Source: Sinorhizobium terangae
Lineage (GTDB): Bacteria > Pseudomonadota > Alphaproteobacteria > Rhizobiales > Rhizobiaceae
Direction of reading: 5' to 3'
Assembly: GCF_029714365.1 (NCBI RefSeq)
Contig: NZ_CP121659.1
Location: 372,001 to 436,000, forward strand
DNA: 64,000 nt
This document shows, piece after piece, positions 55,975-64,000 of the stretch (position 1 is its first letter; every line of letters begins with the position of its first letter). The translations under genes were made by a program, and so were the position numbers. The notes beneath the pieces were generated by a model that saw only the letters and a program-made list of their open reading frames with translations, ran no database searches and had not been told where the DNA came from.

Positions 55975-58884
55975 ATGACAGAAACCGCTGAAAAGATCGA
56001 TTATTCTTCTACCCTCTATCTGCCGCAGACGGAGTTTCCGATGCGCGCCGGTCTGCCGCAGAAGGAACCGGAGACGGTTGCCCGCTGGCAGAAGATGGGC
56101 CTCTACAAGAAGCTCCGGGCGTCGGCTGCCGGCCGCGAGAAGTTCGTGCTGCACGACGGTCCGCCCTACGCCAACGGCAACATCCATATCGGCCATGCGC
56201 TGAACAAGATCCTCAAGGACGTGATCAACCGATCGTTCCAGATGCGTGGCTTCGACGCCAACTACGTTCCCGGCTGGGACTGCCACGGCCTGCCGATCGA
56301 GTGGAAGATCGAGGAAAAGTACCGCGAGAAGGGCAAGAACAAGGACGAGGTTCCGGTCAACGAGTTCCGCAAGGAGTGCCGTGACTTCGCCGGCGGCTGG
56401 ATCGAGGTCCAGACCGAGGAGTTCAAGCGCCTTGGCATCGAGGGTGATTTCGAGCGGCCCTACACGACGATGAACTTCCATGCGGAAGCCCGCATCGCCG
56501 GCGAATTGATGAAGATCGCCAAGGCCGGTCAGCTCTATCGTGGTTCGAAGCCGGTCATGTGGTCGGTGGTCGAGCGCACGGCGCTCGCCGAGGCCGAGGT
56601 CGAGTATGCCGATGTCGAGAGCGACATGATCTGGGTAAAATTCCCGATCACCGAGGGCCCGGACGCACTCGCAGGCGCTTTCGTCGTGATCTGGACGACG
56701 ACGCCCTGGACGATCCCCGGCAACCGCGCGATCGCCTATTCGTCCCGTTACGCTTATGGCCTCTATGAGGTCGCGACCGCCGAAAACGACTATGGTCCGC
56801 AGCCCGGCGAAAAGCTGATCTTTGCCAAGCGCCTTGCCGAAGAGTCGGCTGCCAAGGCGAAGGTGACGTTCAGCTTCGTCCGCGACGTCGAAGCGGACGA
56901 GCTTGCGGCGATCACGTGCGCCCATCCGCTCCACGGTCTCGGCGGCGGCTATGCCTTCCACGTGCCGCTGCTTGACGGCGATCACGTGACGGATGATGCC
57001 GGCACGGGCTTTGTTCACACGGCCCCCGGTCACGGCCGCGAAGACTTTGACGCCTGGATGGACAGCGCCCGCGCACTCGAAGCGCGCGGCATCTCCTCGG
57101 CGATCCCGTTCACGGTCGACGATGCCGGCTATTTCACCGCCGATGCGCCCGGCTTCGGTCCGGATGCGGAAGGTGGAGCCGGTCGCGTCATCGACGACAA
57201 GGGCAAGAAGGGCGACGCCAATGATCGCGTCATCAAGGCGCTGATCGCCCGCCACACGCTATTTGCTCGTGGCCGCTTGAAGCACTCCTATCCCCATTCC
57301 TGGCGGTCGAAGAAGCCGGTCATCTTCCGCAACACGCCGCAATGGTTTGTCTACATGGACAAGGACTTCGGCGACGGCACGACCCTGCGTTCGCGCGCCC
57401 TGAAGGCGATCGACGGCACGCGCTTCGTGCCCGGCGCCGGCCAGAACCGCCTGCGTGCGATGATCGAGCAGCGGCCGGACTGGGTGCTTTCGCGCCAGCG
57501 TGCCTGGGGCGTGCCGATCGCGATCTTCGCCGACGATCAGGGCGAAATCCTCATCGATGACGCCGTCAACGCCCGGATCCTCGAAGCCTTCGAGAAGGAG
57601 GGCGCCGACGCCTGGTTCGCCGAAGGCGCCAAGGAGCGTTTCCTCGGCAACGACCATGACCATGCCAAGTGGCATCAGGTCATGGACATTCTCGACGTCT
57701 GGTTCGATTCCGGTTCGACCCATACCTTCACGCTGGAGGATCGCCCCGACCTGAAGTGGCCGGCCGACGTTTATCTCGAGGGCTCGGATCAGCACCGCGG
57801 CTGGTTCCACTCGTCGCTGCTCGAAAGCTGCGCGACGCGCGGCCGCGCGCCGTACAACGCCGTTGTCACCCATGGCTTCACCATGGATGAGAAGGGCGAG
57901 AAGATGTCGAAGTCGAAGGGCAACACCGTCACCCCGCAGGAGGTGATGAAGGATGCCGGCGCCGACATCCTGCGCCTCTGGGTAATGACGACGGACTATT
58001 GGGAGGATCAGCGTCTCGGCAAGACGATCATCCAGACCAACATCGACGCCTACCGCAAGCTCAGGAACACGATCCGCTGGATGCTCGGCACGCTCGCTCA
58101 TGACAAGGGCGAGGTGATCGCGCTTTCCGACATGCCGGAACTCGAACAGTTGATGTTGCACCGTTTGGCCGAATTGGACCGGCTGGTGCGCGACGGCTAC
58201 GACGCCTTCGACTTCAAGCGGATCGCCCGTGCGCTTATCGATTTCTCGAATGTCGAGCTGTCGGCGTTCTACTTCGATATCCGCAAGGACGCGCTCTACT
58301 GCGACGCACCGTCCTCGATCCGTCGCCGCGCCGCGCTGCACGTCATCCGAACGATTTTCGATTGTCTGGTTACCTGGCTCGCTCCGATGCTGCCTTTCAC
58401 CACCGAGGAAGCCTGGCTCTCCCGCAACCCGGAAGCCGTCTCGGTGCATCTGGAGCAGTTCCCGACCGTGCCGGCGGAGTGGCGTAACGACGCGCTCGCC
58501 GAGAAGTGGCGCAAGATCCGCGAAGTCCGCAAGGTCGTGACCGGTGCACTCGAAATCGAGCGCAAGGAAAAGCGCATCGGCTCGTCGCTGGAAGCGGCGC
58601 CCGTCGTCCATGTTGCGGATGCGGATTTGCGCCAGGCGCTCGAAGGCCAGGACTTTGCCGAGATCTGCATCACATCGGCGATCGAGGTCGTCGGCTCCGA
58701 GGGACCGGCCGATGCCTTCGCGTTGCCGGACGTCGCCAAGGTCAGTGTCGTGCCGAGGCTGGCCGAGGGGCAGAAATGCGCTCGTTCCTGGCGAATCACC
58801 ACGGATGTCGGTTCCGACCCGCTCTATCCGGACGTTTCCGCCCGCGATGCTTCGGCTCTGAGGGAGCTTGGATTCAAGCCTTGA
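55975..58884 (+). CDS. ileS: Isoleucyl-tRNA synthetase
   Basis: Class I aminoacyl-tRNA synthetase, 969 residues. The HIGH motif is [16 protein letters not shown], the KMSKS motif [17 protein letters not shown]. The editing (CP1) domain lies between, with [17 protein letters not shown]. The C-terminus lacks a zinc-binding tail, as in many alphaproteobacteria. The start is uncertain: ATG 55975 ([17 protein letters not shown]) is the usual one, and ATG 55933 is also in frame; neither has a clear ribosome site. Confidence 0.95.
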   Translation: MTETAEKIDYSSTLYLPQTEFPMRAGLPQKEPETVARWQKMGLYKKLRASAAGREKFVLHDGPPYANGNIHIGHALNKILKDVINRSFQMRGFDANYVPGWDCHGLPIEWKIEEKYREKGKNKDEVPVNEFRKECRDFAGGWIEVQTEEFKRLGIEGDFERPYTTMNFHAEARIAGELMKIAKAGQLYRGSKPVMWSVVERTALAEAEVEYADVESDMIWVKFPITEGPDALAGAFVVIWTTTPWTIPGNRAIAYSSRYAYGLYEVATAENDYGPQPGEKLIFAKRLAEESAAKAKVTFSFVRDVEADELAAITCAHPLHGLGGGYAFHVPLLDGDHVTDDAGTGFVHTAPGHGREDFDAWMDSARALEARGISSAIPFTVDDAGYFTADAPGFGPDAEGGAGRVIDDKGKKGDANDRVIKALIARHTLFARGRLKHSYPHSWRSKKPVIFRNTPQWFVYMDKDFGDGTTLRSRALKAIDGTRFVPGAGQNRLRAMIEQRPDWVLSRQRAWGVPIAIFADDQGEILIDDAVNARILEAFEKEGADAWFAEGAKERFLGNDHDHAKWHQVMDILDVWFDSGSTHTFTLEDRPDLKWPADVYLEGSDQHRGWFHSSLLESCATRGRAPYNAVVTHGFTMDEKGEKMSKSKGNTVTPQEVMKDAGADILRLWVMTTDYWEDQRLGKTIIQTNIDAYRKLRNTIRWMLGTLAHDKGEVIALSDMPELEQLMLHRLAELDRLVRDGYDAFDFKRIARALIDFSNVELSAFYFDIRKDALYCDAPSSIRRRAALHVIRTIFDCLVTWLAPMLPFTTEEAWLSRNPEAVSVHLEQFPTVPAEWRNDALAEKWRKIREVRKVVTGALEIERKEKRIGSSLEAAPVVHVADADLRQALEGQDFAEICITSAIEVVGSEGPADAFALPDVAKVSVVPRLAEGQKCARSWRITTDVGSDPLYPDVSARDASALRELGFKP

Positions 58885-59017
58885 CGCACCGTTTGGCCGG
58901 GTGAATTGCGCTTGTCGCGTTCATCCGGTACAACCTGCCCGAAATTTGGCGGATTTTTCGGCCAAGGGGCGCTGAGTGGCCGCGGCATGTGGGGTGCGGC
59001 TGGCTGGAAGGAAATTC

Positions 59018-59638
59018 ATGGAAATGACGCGAGAGTTGCGAGTTGTCGCCAGCATTGCCGCCATCGTGGCGGGCGGTTTGGTGCTTTCGGGCTGCATCGG
59101 TGGTCCAACCTACGGTACGGACAAGTCGGCAGGCGAACAACTGCTTGACGACCTCGGCAGCGCCGTGAGCCTTGCCCCGCCGAAGCGCGATCCGGTCAAA
59201 TATCAACCCCGCCCGGCGCTCGTGCTGCCGCCGCAGGGACAGCAGACAGCTCTGATCGAGCCGCAGCAGTCAATGGCGAACCGCGAAACGAACCCGCAGT
59301 GGGTCGAGTCGCCGGAGGAGGTCCGTGAGCGCCTGCGTGACGAGGCGGACGCCAACAAGAACGATCCCAACTATGTCTCGCCTCTGGCGAAGGCGAGCGC
59401 CAATGGCCGCCGCCTTTCGGCCAAGGAGCAGCAGGAGGCCTATCGCGAGGCCCGCAAGATCGAGCAGGGCGCGTATTCGGACAAGCGTCGCTTCCTGAGC
59501 GATCCGCCGATCGAATATCGTCGTCTCCCGGAAGGTGCCGAAACGGATCTCGGCGAGCCGGAAAAGGTGAAGGAACGCCGCCGCAAGAAGGAGGCGCAGA
59601 TCGCCAATTCCGGCACCAAGTGGTACTGGCCGTTCTAA
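59018..59638 (+). CDS. Lipoprotein, DUF-type, outer membrane
   Basis: A 206-residue protein. A hydrophobic segment (VVASIAAIVAGGLVLSGC) carries the lipobox LSGC. The mature part is hydrophilic, Pro-, Arg- and Glu-rich (SPEEVRERLRDEADANKNDP) and ends with an aromatic tail (KWYWPF). GGAAGGAA lies five to ten bases before ATG 59018, which fixes the start. I know similar rhizobial proteins only as hypothetical lipoproteins. It is followed three bases later by a GNAT gene and probably cotranscribed. Confidence 0.78.
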   Translation: MEMTRELRVVASIAAIVAGGLVLSGCIGGPTYGTDKSAGEQLLDDLGSAVSLAPPKRDPVKYQPRPALVLPPQGQQTALIEPQQSMANRETNPQWVESPEEVRERLRDEADANKNDPNYVSPLAKASANGRRLSAKEQQEAYREARKIEQGAYSDKRRFLSDPPIEYRRLPEGAETDLGEPEKVKERRRKKEAQIANSGTKWYWPF

Positions 59639-59641
59639 GCC

Positions 59642-60121
59642 ATGAAGCCCAGCATTCGCAACGCCGTCCCGGAAGACGCGGAGACGATTCTGCGCTTCAT
59701 CACGGAGCTCGCGATCTACGAAAAGGCGGGGCATGAGGTCGAAGCGACCATCGAGCTCTTGCAATCTTCGCTCTTCGGTCCGAACGCCGTCGCCCACGCG
59801 GTGATTTGCGAGATCGACGGCGTGCCTGCCGGCTTCGCCATCTGGTTCTATAGCTTTTCCACCTGGCAAGCGCGCAAGGGTCTTTATCTCGAAGACCTCT
59901 ATGTCACACCTGAATACCGCGGTTCGGGTGCCGGCAAGCTGCTTCTGAAACATCTTGCGCGCATCGCCCTTGCGCAAGGTTGCGGCCGCTTCGAATGGAG
60001 CGTGCTCGATTGGAACGAGCCGGCCATCCGGGTTTATGAGGCAGTCGGCGCGGAGCCCATGGCGGAATGGAAGCGCTACCGGCTTGCGGGGGCGGCGCTC
60101 AAGGCCCTTGCCGACAGTTAA
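59642..60121 (+). CDS. GNAT-family N-acetyltransferase
   Basis: A 159-residue acetyltransferase close to the SSAT/diamine acetyltransferase branch (IRNAVPEDAETILRFITELA, YEKAGHEVEAT, FYSFSTWQARKGLYLEDLYV). The acetyl-CoA loop is VTPEYRGSGAGKLLLKHLA. The C-terminal motif WNEPAIRVYEAVGAEPM is also typical. The exact substrate is not determined; polyamines or amino-acid side chains are candidates. Confidence 0.87.
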   Translation: MKPSIRNAVPEDAETILRFITELAIYEKAGHEVEATIELLQSSLFGPNAVAHAVICEIDGVPAGFAIWFYSFSTWQARKGLYLEDLYVTPEYRGSGAGKLLLKHLARIALAQGCGRFEWSVLDWNEPAIRVYEAVGAEPMAEWKRYRLAGAALKALADS

Positions 60122-60133
60122 CCGCTCGACCGT

Positions 60134-60583
60134 TCAGCGCTTGCCGGCAAAGAAATCGCGAAGGATATCGGCGGCTTCCCGCTCGGAAAGGCCGGAATAG
60201 ACATCCGGAACATGGTGGCAGGTGGGCGATGCATAGAACCTGACGCCGCTATCCACCGCGCCGCCCTTCGGATCTTCCGCACCGTAATAGAGGCGGCGTA
60301 TTCGGGCGAAGGAGATCGCCGCGGCGCACATGGTGCAAGGTTCCAGCGTGACGTAGAGATCCGCACCGGTCAGCCGTTCGCCGCCTACAATCGCGGCGGC
60401 CTTCCGGATCGCCTCGATCTCGGCATGGGCGGTGACGTCGTTCAGTTCGCGCGTGCGGTTTCCGGCAGCGGCGACGATCTTGCCGTCGAGCACGACGACA
60501 GCGCCGATCGGCACTTCCCCGCGTGCTGCCGCTTGCCGGGCCTCCTTGAGGGCCGCATCCATGAAGCGTGTCGTATCCGTCAT
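60134..60583 (-). CDS. tadA: tRNA-specific adenosine deaminase TadA
   Basis: Zinc enzyme that converts A34 to inosine in tRNA-Arg. It is 149 residues. The zinc motif is HAEIEAI followed by PCTMCAAAI, and the alpha-helical start EARQAAARGEVPIGAVVV is typical. The start is ATG 60583 (MTDTTRFMDAALKEARQAA); the frame extends upstream, but only antisense to the next gene. It converges with the GNAT gene and diverges from the pseudouridine synthase gene. Confidence 0.9.
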   Translation of the reverse strand: MTDTTRFMDAALKEARQAAARGEVPIGAVVVLDGKIVAAAGNRTRELNDVTAHAEIEAIRKAAAIVGGERLTGADLYVTLEPCTMCAAAISFARIRRLYYGAEDPKGGAVDSGVRFYASPTCHHVPDVYSGLSEREAADILRDFFAGKR

Positions 60584-60656
60584 CGCTCGATCAATAATTT
60601 CTCTTAACCCACGGCGCTTGACCTGATAGGACAGCCGCAAAAGGCAGGCAACACAA

Positions 60657-62444
60657 ATGACATCCAAAGACAAGTCCACGCGGCCCGGCGGCAAGACCAA
60701 CGGCCGGGAAAAGAAACCTCGTTCCGGTGAGAAGAAGACGGGCGCCACCCCGTCCGCCAACATTCGGCCGGCTGCAAGCGCGCCCGGTGCGGATGAGCCG
60801 CAGCGCATCTCGAAGATCCTCTCGCGCGCCGGCGTTGCCTCCCGCCGCGATGTCGAGCGGATGATCATGGAAGGGCGCGTCAAGCTCAACGGCGTCGTGC
60901 TCGACACGCCTGTCGTCAACGCAACGCTTGCCGACAGCATCGAGGTCGACGGTCACCCGATCCGCGGCATCGAACGTACGCGCCTCTGGCTTTATCACAA
61001 GCCCGCTGGGCTGGTGACGACCAACGCCGATCCGGAAGGCCGGCCGACGGTTTTCGAGAACCTTCCGGAGGGGCTGCCGCGCGTGCTTTCGATCGGCCGC
61101 CTCGACATCAACACCGAAGGCCTGCTGCTCTTGACCAATGACGGGGGGCTCGCTCGCGTGCTCGAGCTGCCGTCCACCGGCTGGCTGCGTCGATATCGCG
61201 TGCGCGCTCACGGCGAGATCGATCAGGAAGCGCTCGATCGGCTGAAGGACGGCATCGCCGTCGACGGTGTCCTCTACGGAGCCATCGAGGCGACGCTCGA
61301 CCGGGTTCAGGGATCGAACGTCTGGATCACCATGGGTCTGCGCGAAGGCAAGAACCGCGAGATCAAGAACGTGCTCGGCGCGCTTGGTCTTGATGTGAAC
61401 CGACTGATCCGCATCTCCTATGGTCCCTTCCAGTTGGGCGACCTGCCGGAAGGCCAAGTTCAGGAAATTCGTGGTCGCACGCTGCGGGACCAGCTCGGCC
61501 CTCGCCTGATCGAGGACGCGAAGGCGAATTTCGACGCGCCTCTCTACAATGATCAGCCGGCGGCCGAGAGGGGTGATCGTGACGAGGTTGCCGAGGATGC
61601 CGGCAAGGCGGAGCGCGCCGGGCGGCGCGAAAAGCCGGAGGACAAGCGCGAGCGTGCGCTTGCACGCCTCGACACGCGGCGCGACGAAGGCCGTTCGCGC
61701 GATCGTGGCGAGCGTTCCGGCGGCCGACCTGCCGACCGCCCGGCTCGGGTGCCGGCAAAGCGCAGCCGCACCGCCAACGTCTGGATGGCGCCGGGCGCAC
61801 GCCCGATAGCCGAAAAGAAGCCGAAGTCGGCGGATGATCAAGCGGCGACTCCCGTGCGCCGCGAGCGTCCGGAAGGCGCACCGAAGACGAAACGCTATGG
61901 CCGCACCAAGGATGGCCTGGCGACGAAGACATCGGGAAAGTTCGATCCCGACCGCAAAGGCGCAGCAGCCAAGGGCGCTGTCCGCCCGGAGCGCGCTCCG
62001 CGGTCGGTCGTCAAGCGCGGCGATGAAGATGGAGACTGGATCAGCGCCAGCGAACCTGTGCGCCGCAAGGACGACGCGCGCGAAGGTGGCTTCGGCCGAC
62101 GCCGGCCTGACCCAGCAGAACGGAAATCGCGGGATCATGGCGATCGCCCGCCGCGGCGCGAAAGCAGTGAACGCACGCGCGCTGAGCGCCCGGCACGCGC
62201 CGGGGGCGAAAATCGCGCATTCTCCGGAAAGCCGCGCACAAACCGCAGCGAAGGCGATCGGCCTCAAGGTCGTGAGGGCGGCAACCGCCCTTCCGGCGAC
62301 CGCCCGCGCGGAAAGCCGGCCGGCAAGCCCAGTCAAGGGAAATCGCCAGGCCAGCGCTCCGGCGGCCCCCGCGGCGGCAAGCCGGGCGGTGGCAAGCCGG
62401 GCGGCCGCCCCGGCGGCGGCAAGCCCCGGGGCAAGGGGAAGTAA
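60657..62444 (+). CDS. RluB/RsuA-type pseudouridine synthase with very long basic tail
   Basis: A 595-residue protein. Residues 1-45 are polar, 48-98 form an S4 RNA-binding domain (RISKILSRAGVASRRDVERM), and 105-280 are the catalytic domain with WLYHKPAGLVTT and the catalytic Asp in VLSIGRLDINTEGLLLLTND, plus REGKNREIKNVLGALGL. The remaining 300 residues are low complexity: Arg/Asp/Glu/Lys-rich, then GGKPGGGKPGGRPGGGKPRG, unlike RluB of E. coli, which lacks such a tail. It is expected to act on 23S rRNA; rsmD starts seven bases later. Confidence 0.88.
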   Translation: MTSKDKSTRPGGKTNGREKKPRSGEKKTGATPSANIRPAASAPGADEPQRISKILSRAGVASRRDVERMIMEGRVKLNGVVLDTPVVNATLADSIEVDGHPIRGIERTRLWLYHKPAGLVTTNADPEGRPTVFENLPEGLPRVLSIGRLDINTEGLLLLTNDGGLARVLELPSTGWLRRYRVRAHGEIDQEALDRLKDGIAVDGVLYGAIEATLDRVQGSNVWITMGLREGKNREIKNVLGALGLDVNRLIRISYGPFQLGDLPEGQVQEIRGRTLRDQLGPRLIEDAKANFDAPLYNDQPAAERGDRDEVAEDAGKAERAGRREKPEDKRERALARLDTRRDEGRSRDRGERSGGRPADRPARVPAKRSRTANVWMAPGARPIAEKKPKSADDQAATPVRRERPEGAPKTKRYGRTKDGLATKTSGKFDPDRKGAAAKGAVRPERAPRSVVKRGDEDGDWISASEPVRRKDDAREGGFGRRRPDPAERKSRDHGDRPPRRESSERTRAERPARAGGENRAFSGKPRTNRSEGDRPQGREGGNRPSGDRPRGKPAGKPSQGKSPGQRSGGPRGGKPGGGKPGGRPGGGKPRGKGK

Positions 62445-62450
62445 TCGGCC

Positions 62451-63011
62451 TTGCGGATCGTCGGGGGAGAGTTTCGCGGCCGCGTCCTGGCCACGCCCAA
62501 GTCCAACGATATCCGTCCGACGACCGATCGGACGCGTGAAAGCCTGTTCAATATCTTGAGCCACGCCTATCCGGAAGCGCTCGACGGCACCCGCGTGCTC
62601 GATCTCTTTGCTGGTACCGGTGCGGTCGGCCTCGAGGCCTTGTCGCGCGGCTGTCGGCAGGCGCTCTTCGTCGAGCAGGGTGTCGAGGGCAGGGGGCTGC
62701 TCCGGGTGAATATCGAGACGCTCGGACTTCAGGGGCGCGCCAAGATTTTCCGTCGCGACGCCACCGATCTTGGGCCGGTCGGGACGATGGAGCCGTTTCA
62801 TCTGGTTTTTGCAGATCCGCCCTATGCCAAGGGGCTCGGCGAGCGTGCACTTGCGGCGGCCGCTGCGGGCAAGTGGCTCGTCCCCGGCGCTCTGGCAATT
62901 CTCGAGGAACGGGCCGACATTGAGCCGCGGCTGCCGGCAGAGTTCGAGCTGCTTGATGTGCGCGTTTTTGGCGACACGCGGATGCATTTCTACCGATTCC
63001 GCGGCGAGTGA
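62451..63011 (+). CDS. rsmD: 16S rRNA (guanine-966-N2)-methyltransferase RsmD
   Basis: SAM-dependent rRNA methyltransferase, 186 residues. Start MRIVGGEFRGRVLATPKSND, motif I VLDLFAGTGAVGLEALSRG, catalytic DPPY motif in HLVFADPPYAKGLG. The start codon is TTG at 62451, with AAGGGGAAG about 12 bases upstream. It is cotranscribed with the pseudouridine synthase upstream, giving a ribosome-modification pair. Confidence 0.92.
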   Translation: MRIVGGEFRGRVLATPKSNDIRPTTDRTRESLFNILSHAYPEALDGTRVLDLFAGTGAVGLEALSRGCRQALFVEQGVEGRGLLRVNIETLGLQGRAKIFRRDATDLGPVGTMEPFHLVFADPPYAKGLGERALAAAAAGKWLVPGALAILEERADIEPRLPAEFELLDVRVFGDTRMHFYRFRGE

Positions 63012-63013
63012 CT

Positions 63014-63084
63014 ACTGCATGATTCCCTTAAATCGGAATCGATTTAAGGACAAAATCGTGTAGCAGTTCGACGTGCTAAAGCGG
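63014..63084 (-). repeat. Two-palindrome repeat (RIME-like), reverse, partial
   Basis: CTGCATGATTCCCTTAAATCG and CGATTTAAGGACAAAATCGTG form the second palindrome, followed by GCAGTTCGACGTGCTAAAGC; the first palindrome is missing or degraded. It starts two bases after the rsmD stop. Confidence 0.7.
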
Positions 63085-63122
63085 CCGATCGGGTGCCCGT
63101 CGGATGAGCGGAGACGAGCGTG

Positions 63123-64000
63123 ATGCGGAAGGATACCTTGTCTGAAGTCGTGCAACCGACCGCGGGGCAGAGCCCCTCGGTTGCCTTGGCGCTCGGAGGC
63201 GGAGGCGCGCGGGGACTTGCACATATCCACATCATCGAGGCCCTCGACGAGATGGGCATCCGGCCCGTGGCGATCGCTGGCTCGTCGATCGGTGCGCTCA
63301 TGGGCGCCGGCATGGCGGCCGGGATGCGCGGGGAGGAGATCCGGCACCATGTGCTGTCGACCGTCGGCCATCGCGGCGAAGTGCTCAACCGGCTGTGGCG
63401 ACTGAGGCCGACGACCCTTTCCGAGGCGGTGTCGAACGGGCTCCATTTCGGCCGGTTCAACATTGAGCGCGTCCTGAACGCCTTTCTGCCCGAAGCGATT
63501 CCCAGCCGCTTTTCCGATCTGTTGATCCCGCTGAAGGTCACGGCGACGGACTACTACGGTCAAACAGAACGCGTTTGTGAAAGCGGTGACCTGCGTAAGG
63601 CGCTTGCCGCCTCCGCTGCCCTGCCGGCCGTATTCATGCCGGTGAAGATCGATGGCCGAGTCATGATCGACGGCGGCATCTACAATCCGATCCCATTCGA
63701 TCACTTACGCGGCCTGGCGAATATTCTGGTCGCTATCGATGTCGTCGGTGGTCCGGATGGCGACGGGCGAACGATACCGAGCCGGATCGACAGCCTGTTC
63801 GGCACGAGCCAATTGATGATGCAATCCATCATTGCGATGAAAATGAAAGACGGCGCGCCCGACATATTGATGCGTCCCGATGTCGGGCGCTTCCGGGTTC
63901 TCGATTTCCTGCGCGCCCACGAGGTCCTGGCCGCGACGGCAAGTACCAAGGAGCAATTCAAGCGTGCGCTTTCCGAGCGGATCGAGAGCTGGAAGGAGAT
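63123..64000 (+). CDS. Patatin-like phospholipase family protein (3' end outside window)
   Basis: Rightward gene running past the right edge; 292 codons are visible without a stop. It carries the patatin fold: glycine-rich oxyanion loop ALALGGGGARGLAHI, nucleophile in the GSSIGA (GxSxG) elbow, and the catalytic Asp in VMIDGGIYNPIP (DGG). Bacterial members resemble RssA-like serine hydrolases. GGAG about nine bases upstream supports ATG 63123. It is a real but truncated gene. Lipid substrate is unknown. Confidence 0.87.
   Translation, partial: MRKDTLSEVVQPTAGQSPSVALALGGGGARGLAHIHIIEALDEMGIRPVAIAGSSIGALMGAGMAAGMRGEEIRHHVLSTVGHRGEVLNRLWRLRPTTLSEAVSNGLHFGRFNIERVLNAFLPEAIPSRFSDLLIPLKVTATDYYGQTERVCESGDLRKALAASAALPAVFMPVKIDGRVMIDGGIYNPIPFDHLRGLANILVAIDVVGGPDGDGRTIPSRIDSLFGTSQLMMQSIIAMKMKDGAPDILMRPDVGRFRVLDFLRAHEVLAATASTKEQFKRALSERIESWKE

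Noticed and set aside
57259-58611. 450-codon leftward ORF inside ileS
   Set aside because: Antisense to a clear isoleucyl-tRNA synthetase with HIGH and KMSKS motifs.
60591-62987. 798-codon leftward ORF
   Set aside because: It lies antisense to the pseudouridine synthase and rsmD genes. The long frame is a by-product of high GC and the repetitive Arg/Gly tail; it has no motif and no ribosome site.

Overview
This window is a stretch of chromosome from a member of the Rhizobiaceae, most probably Sinorhizobium/Ensifer. The evidence is high-GC coding, typical rhizobial gene families (PhyR/NepR general stress response, DUF1127, plant-type GshA, short HisG with HisZ), many copies of a rhizobial two-palindrome intergenic repeat, and a gene order that I recall as resembling S. 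meliloti (dpp, second phyR/nepR pair, guaB, gshA, glc, his, groESL). No prophage, transposase, plasmid function or CRISPR array was seen, so this is core chromosome with accessory small genes in the gaps.

Layout. 1-2.6 kb: end of a dipeptide ABC transporter operon (dppC-D-F), then a RidA-like gene. 3.2-8.3 kb: a general-stress-response neighbourhood with divergent phyR and nepR, surrounded by small membrane or stress genes. Four of its transcription units carry a GGAAC-N16/17-CGTT promoter, the site recognised by EcfG/RpoE2 sigma factors. 8.3-13 kb: UPF0114 membrane protein, DadA-like oxidase, MgtC, small envelope proteins, tRNA-Gln(CTG). 13.3-16.1 kb: ppx, rlmE, VOC protein. 16.2-25.7 kb: MFS exporter, Tat-type metallo-hydrolase, guaB, dienelactone hydrolase, LysR, DUF1127 gene with a complex 3' structure, DUF937-like gene, gshA. 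25.9-29.9 kb: rsmE, PiT phosphate transporter, NUDIX, FadR-type regulator. 30-37 kb: DUF3422, LysR, glycolate oxidase glcD-glcE-(membrane protein)-glcF. 37.2-41.3 kb: two L,D-transpeptidases, tag, DUF305, His-rich secreted protein, orphan protein. 41.5-45.8 kb: short leader ORF, hisS-hisZ-hisG, GST. 46-50.7 kb: ferredoxin reductase, MHYT-PAS-GGDEF-EAL protein and a paralogue of the orphan protein. 51.3-53.5 kb: groES-groEL with CIRCE. 53.8-64 kb: HAD phosphatase, ribF, ileS, lipoprotein, GNAT, tadA, RluB-like pseudouridine synthase, rsmD, and a patatin-like protein cut by the window end.

How genes work together. PhyR and NepR are the partner-switch that frees an EcfG sigma factor, and that sigma factor probably transcribes the four small units beside them; no EcfG gene is in the window. 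GlcD/E/F form one glycolate oxidase. HisZ supplies the regulatory half that short HisG lacks. GroES/GroEL share one HrcA-controlled promoter.

Most interesting points: the cluster of four stress promoters with uniform spacing to small start codons; a family of repeats whose end supplies the stop codon of the neighbouring gene in all four copies seen; at least twelve copies of the two-palindrome repeat; an unnamed pair of 142-residue paralogues with PAS-like features; a 33-codon ORF with a strong ribosome site ahead of hisS; and a possible small RNA behind the DUF1127 gene. Large ORFs antisense to real genes were discarded.
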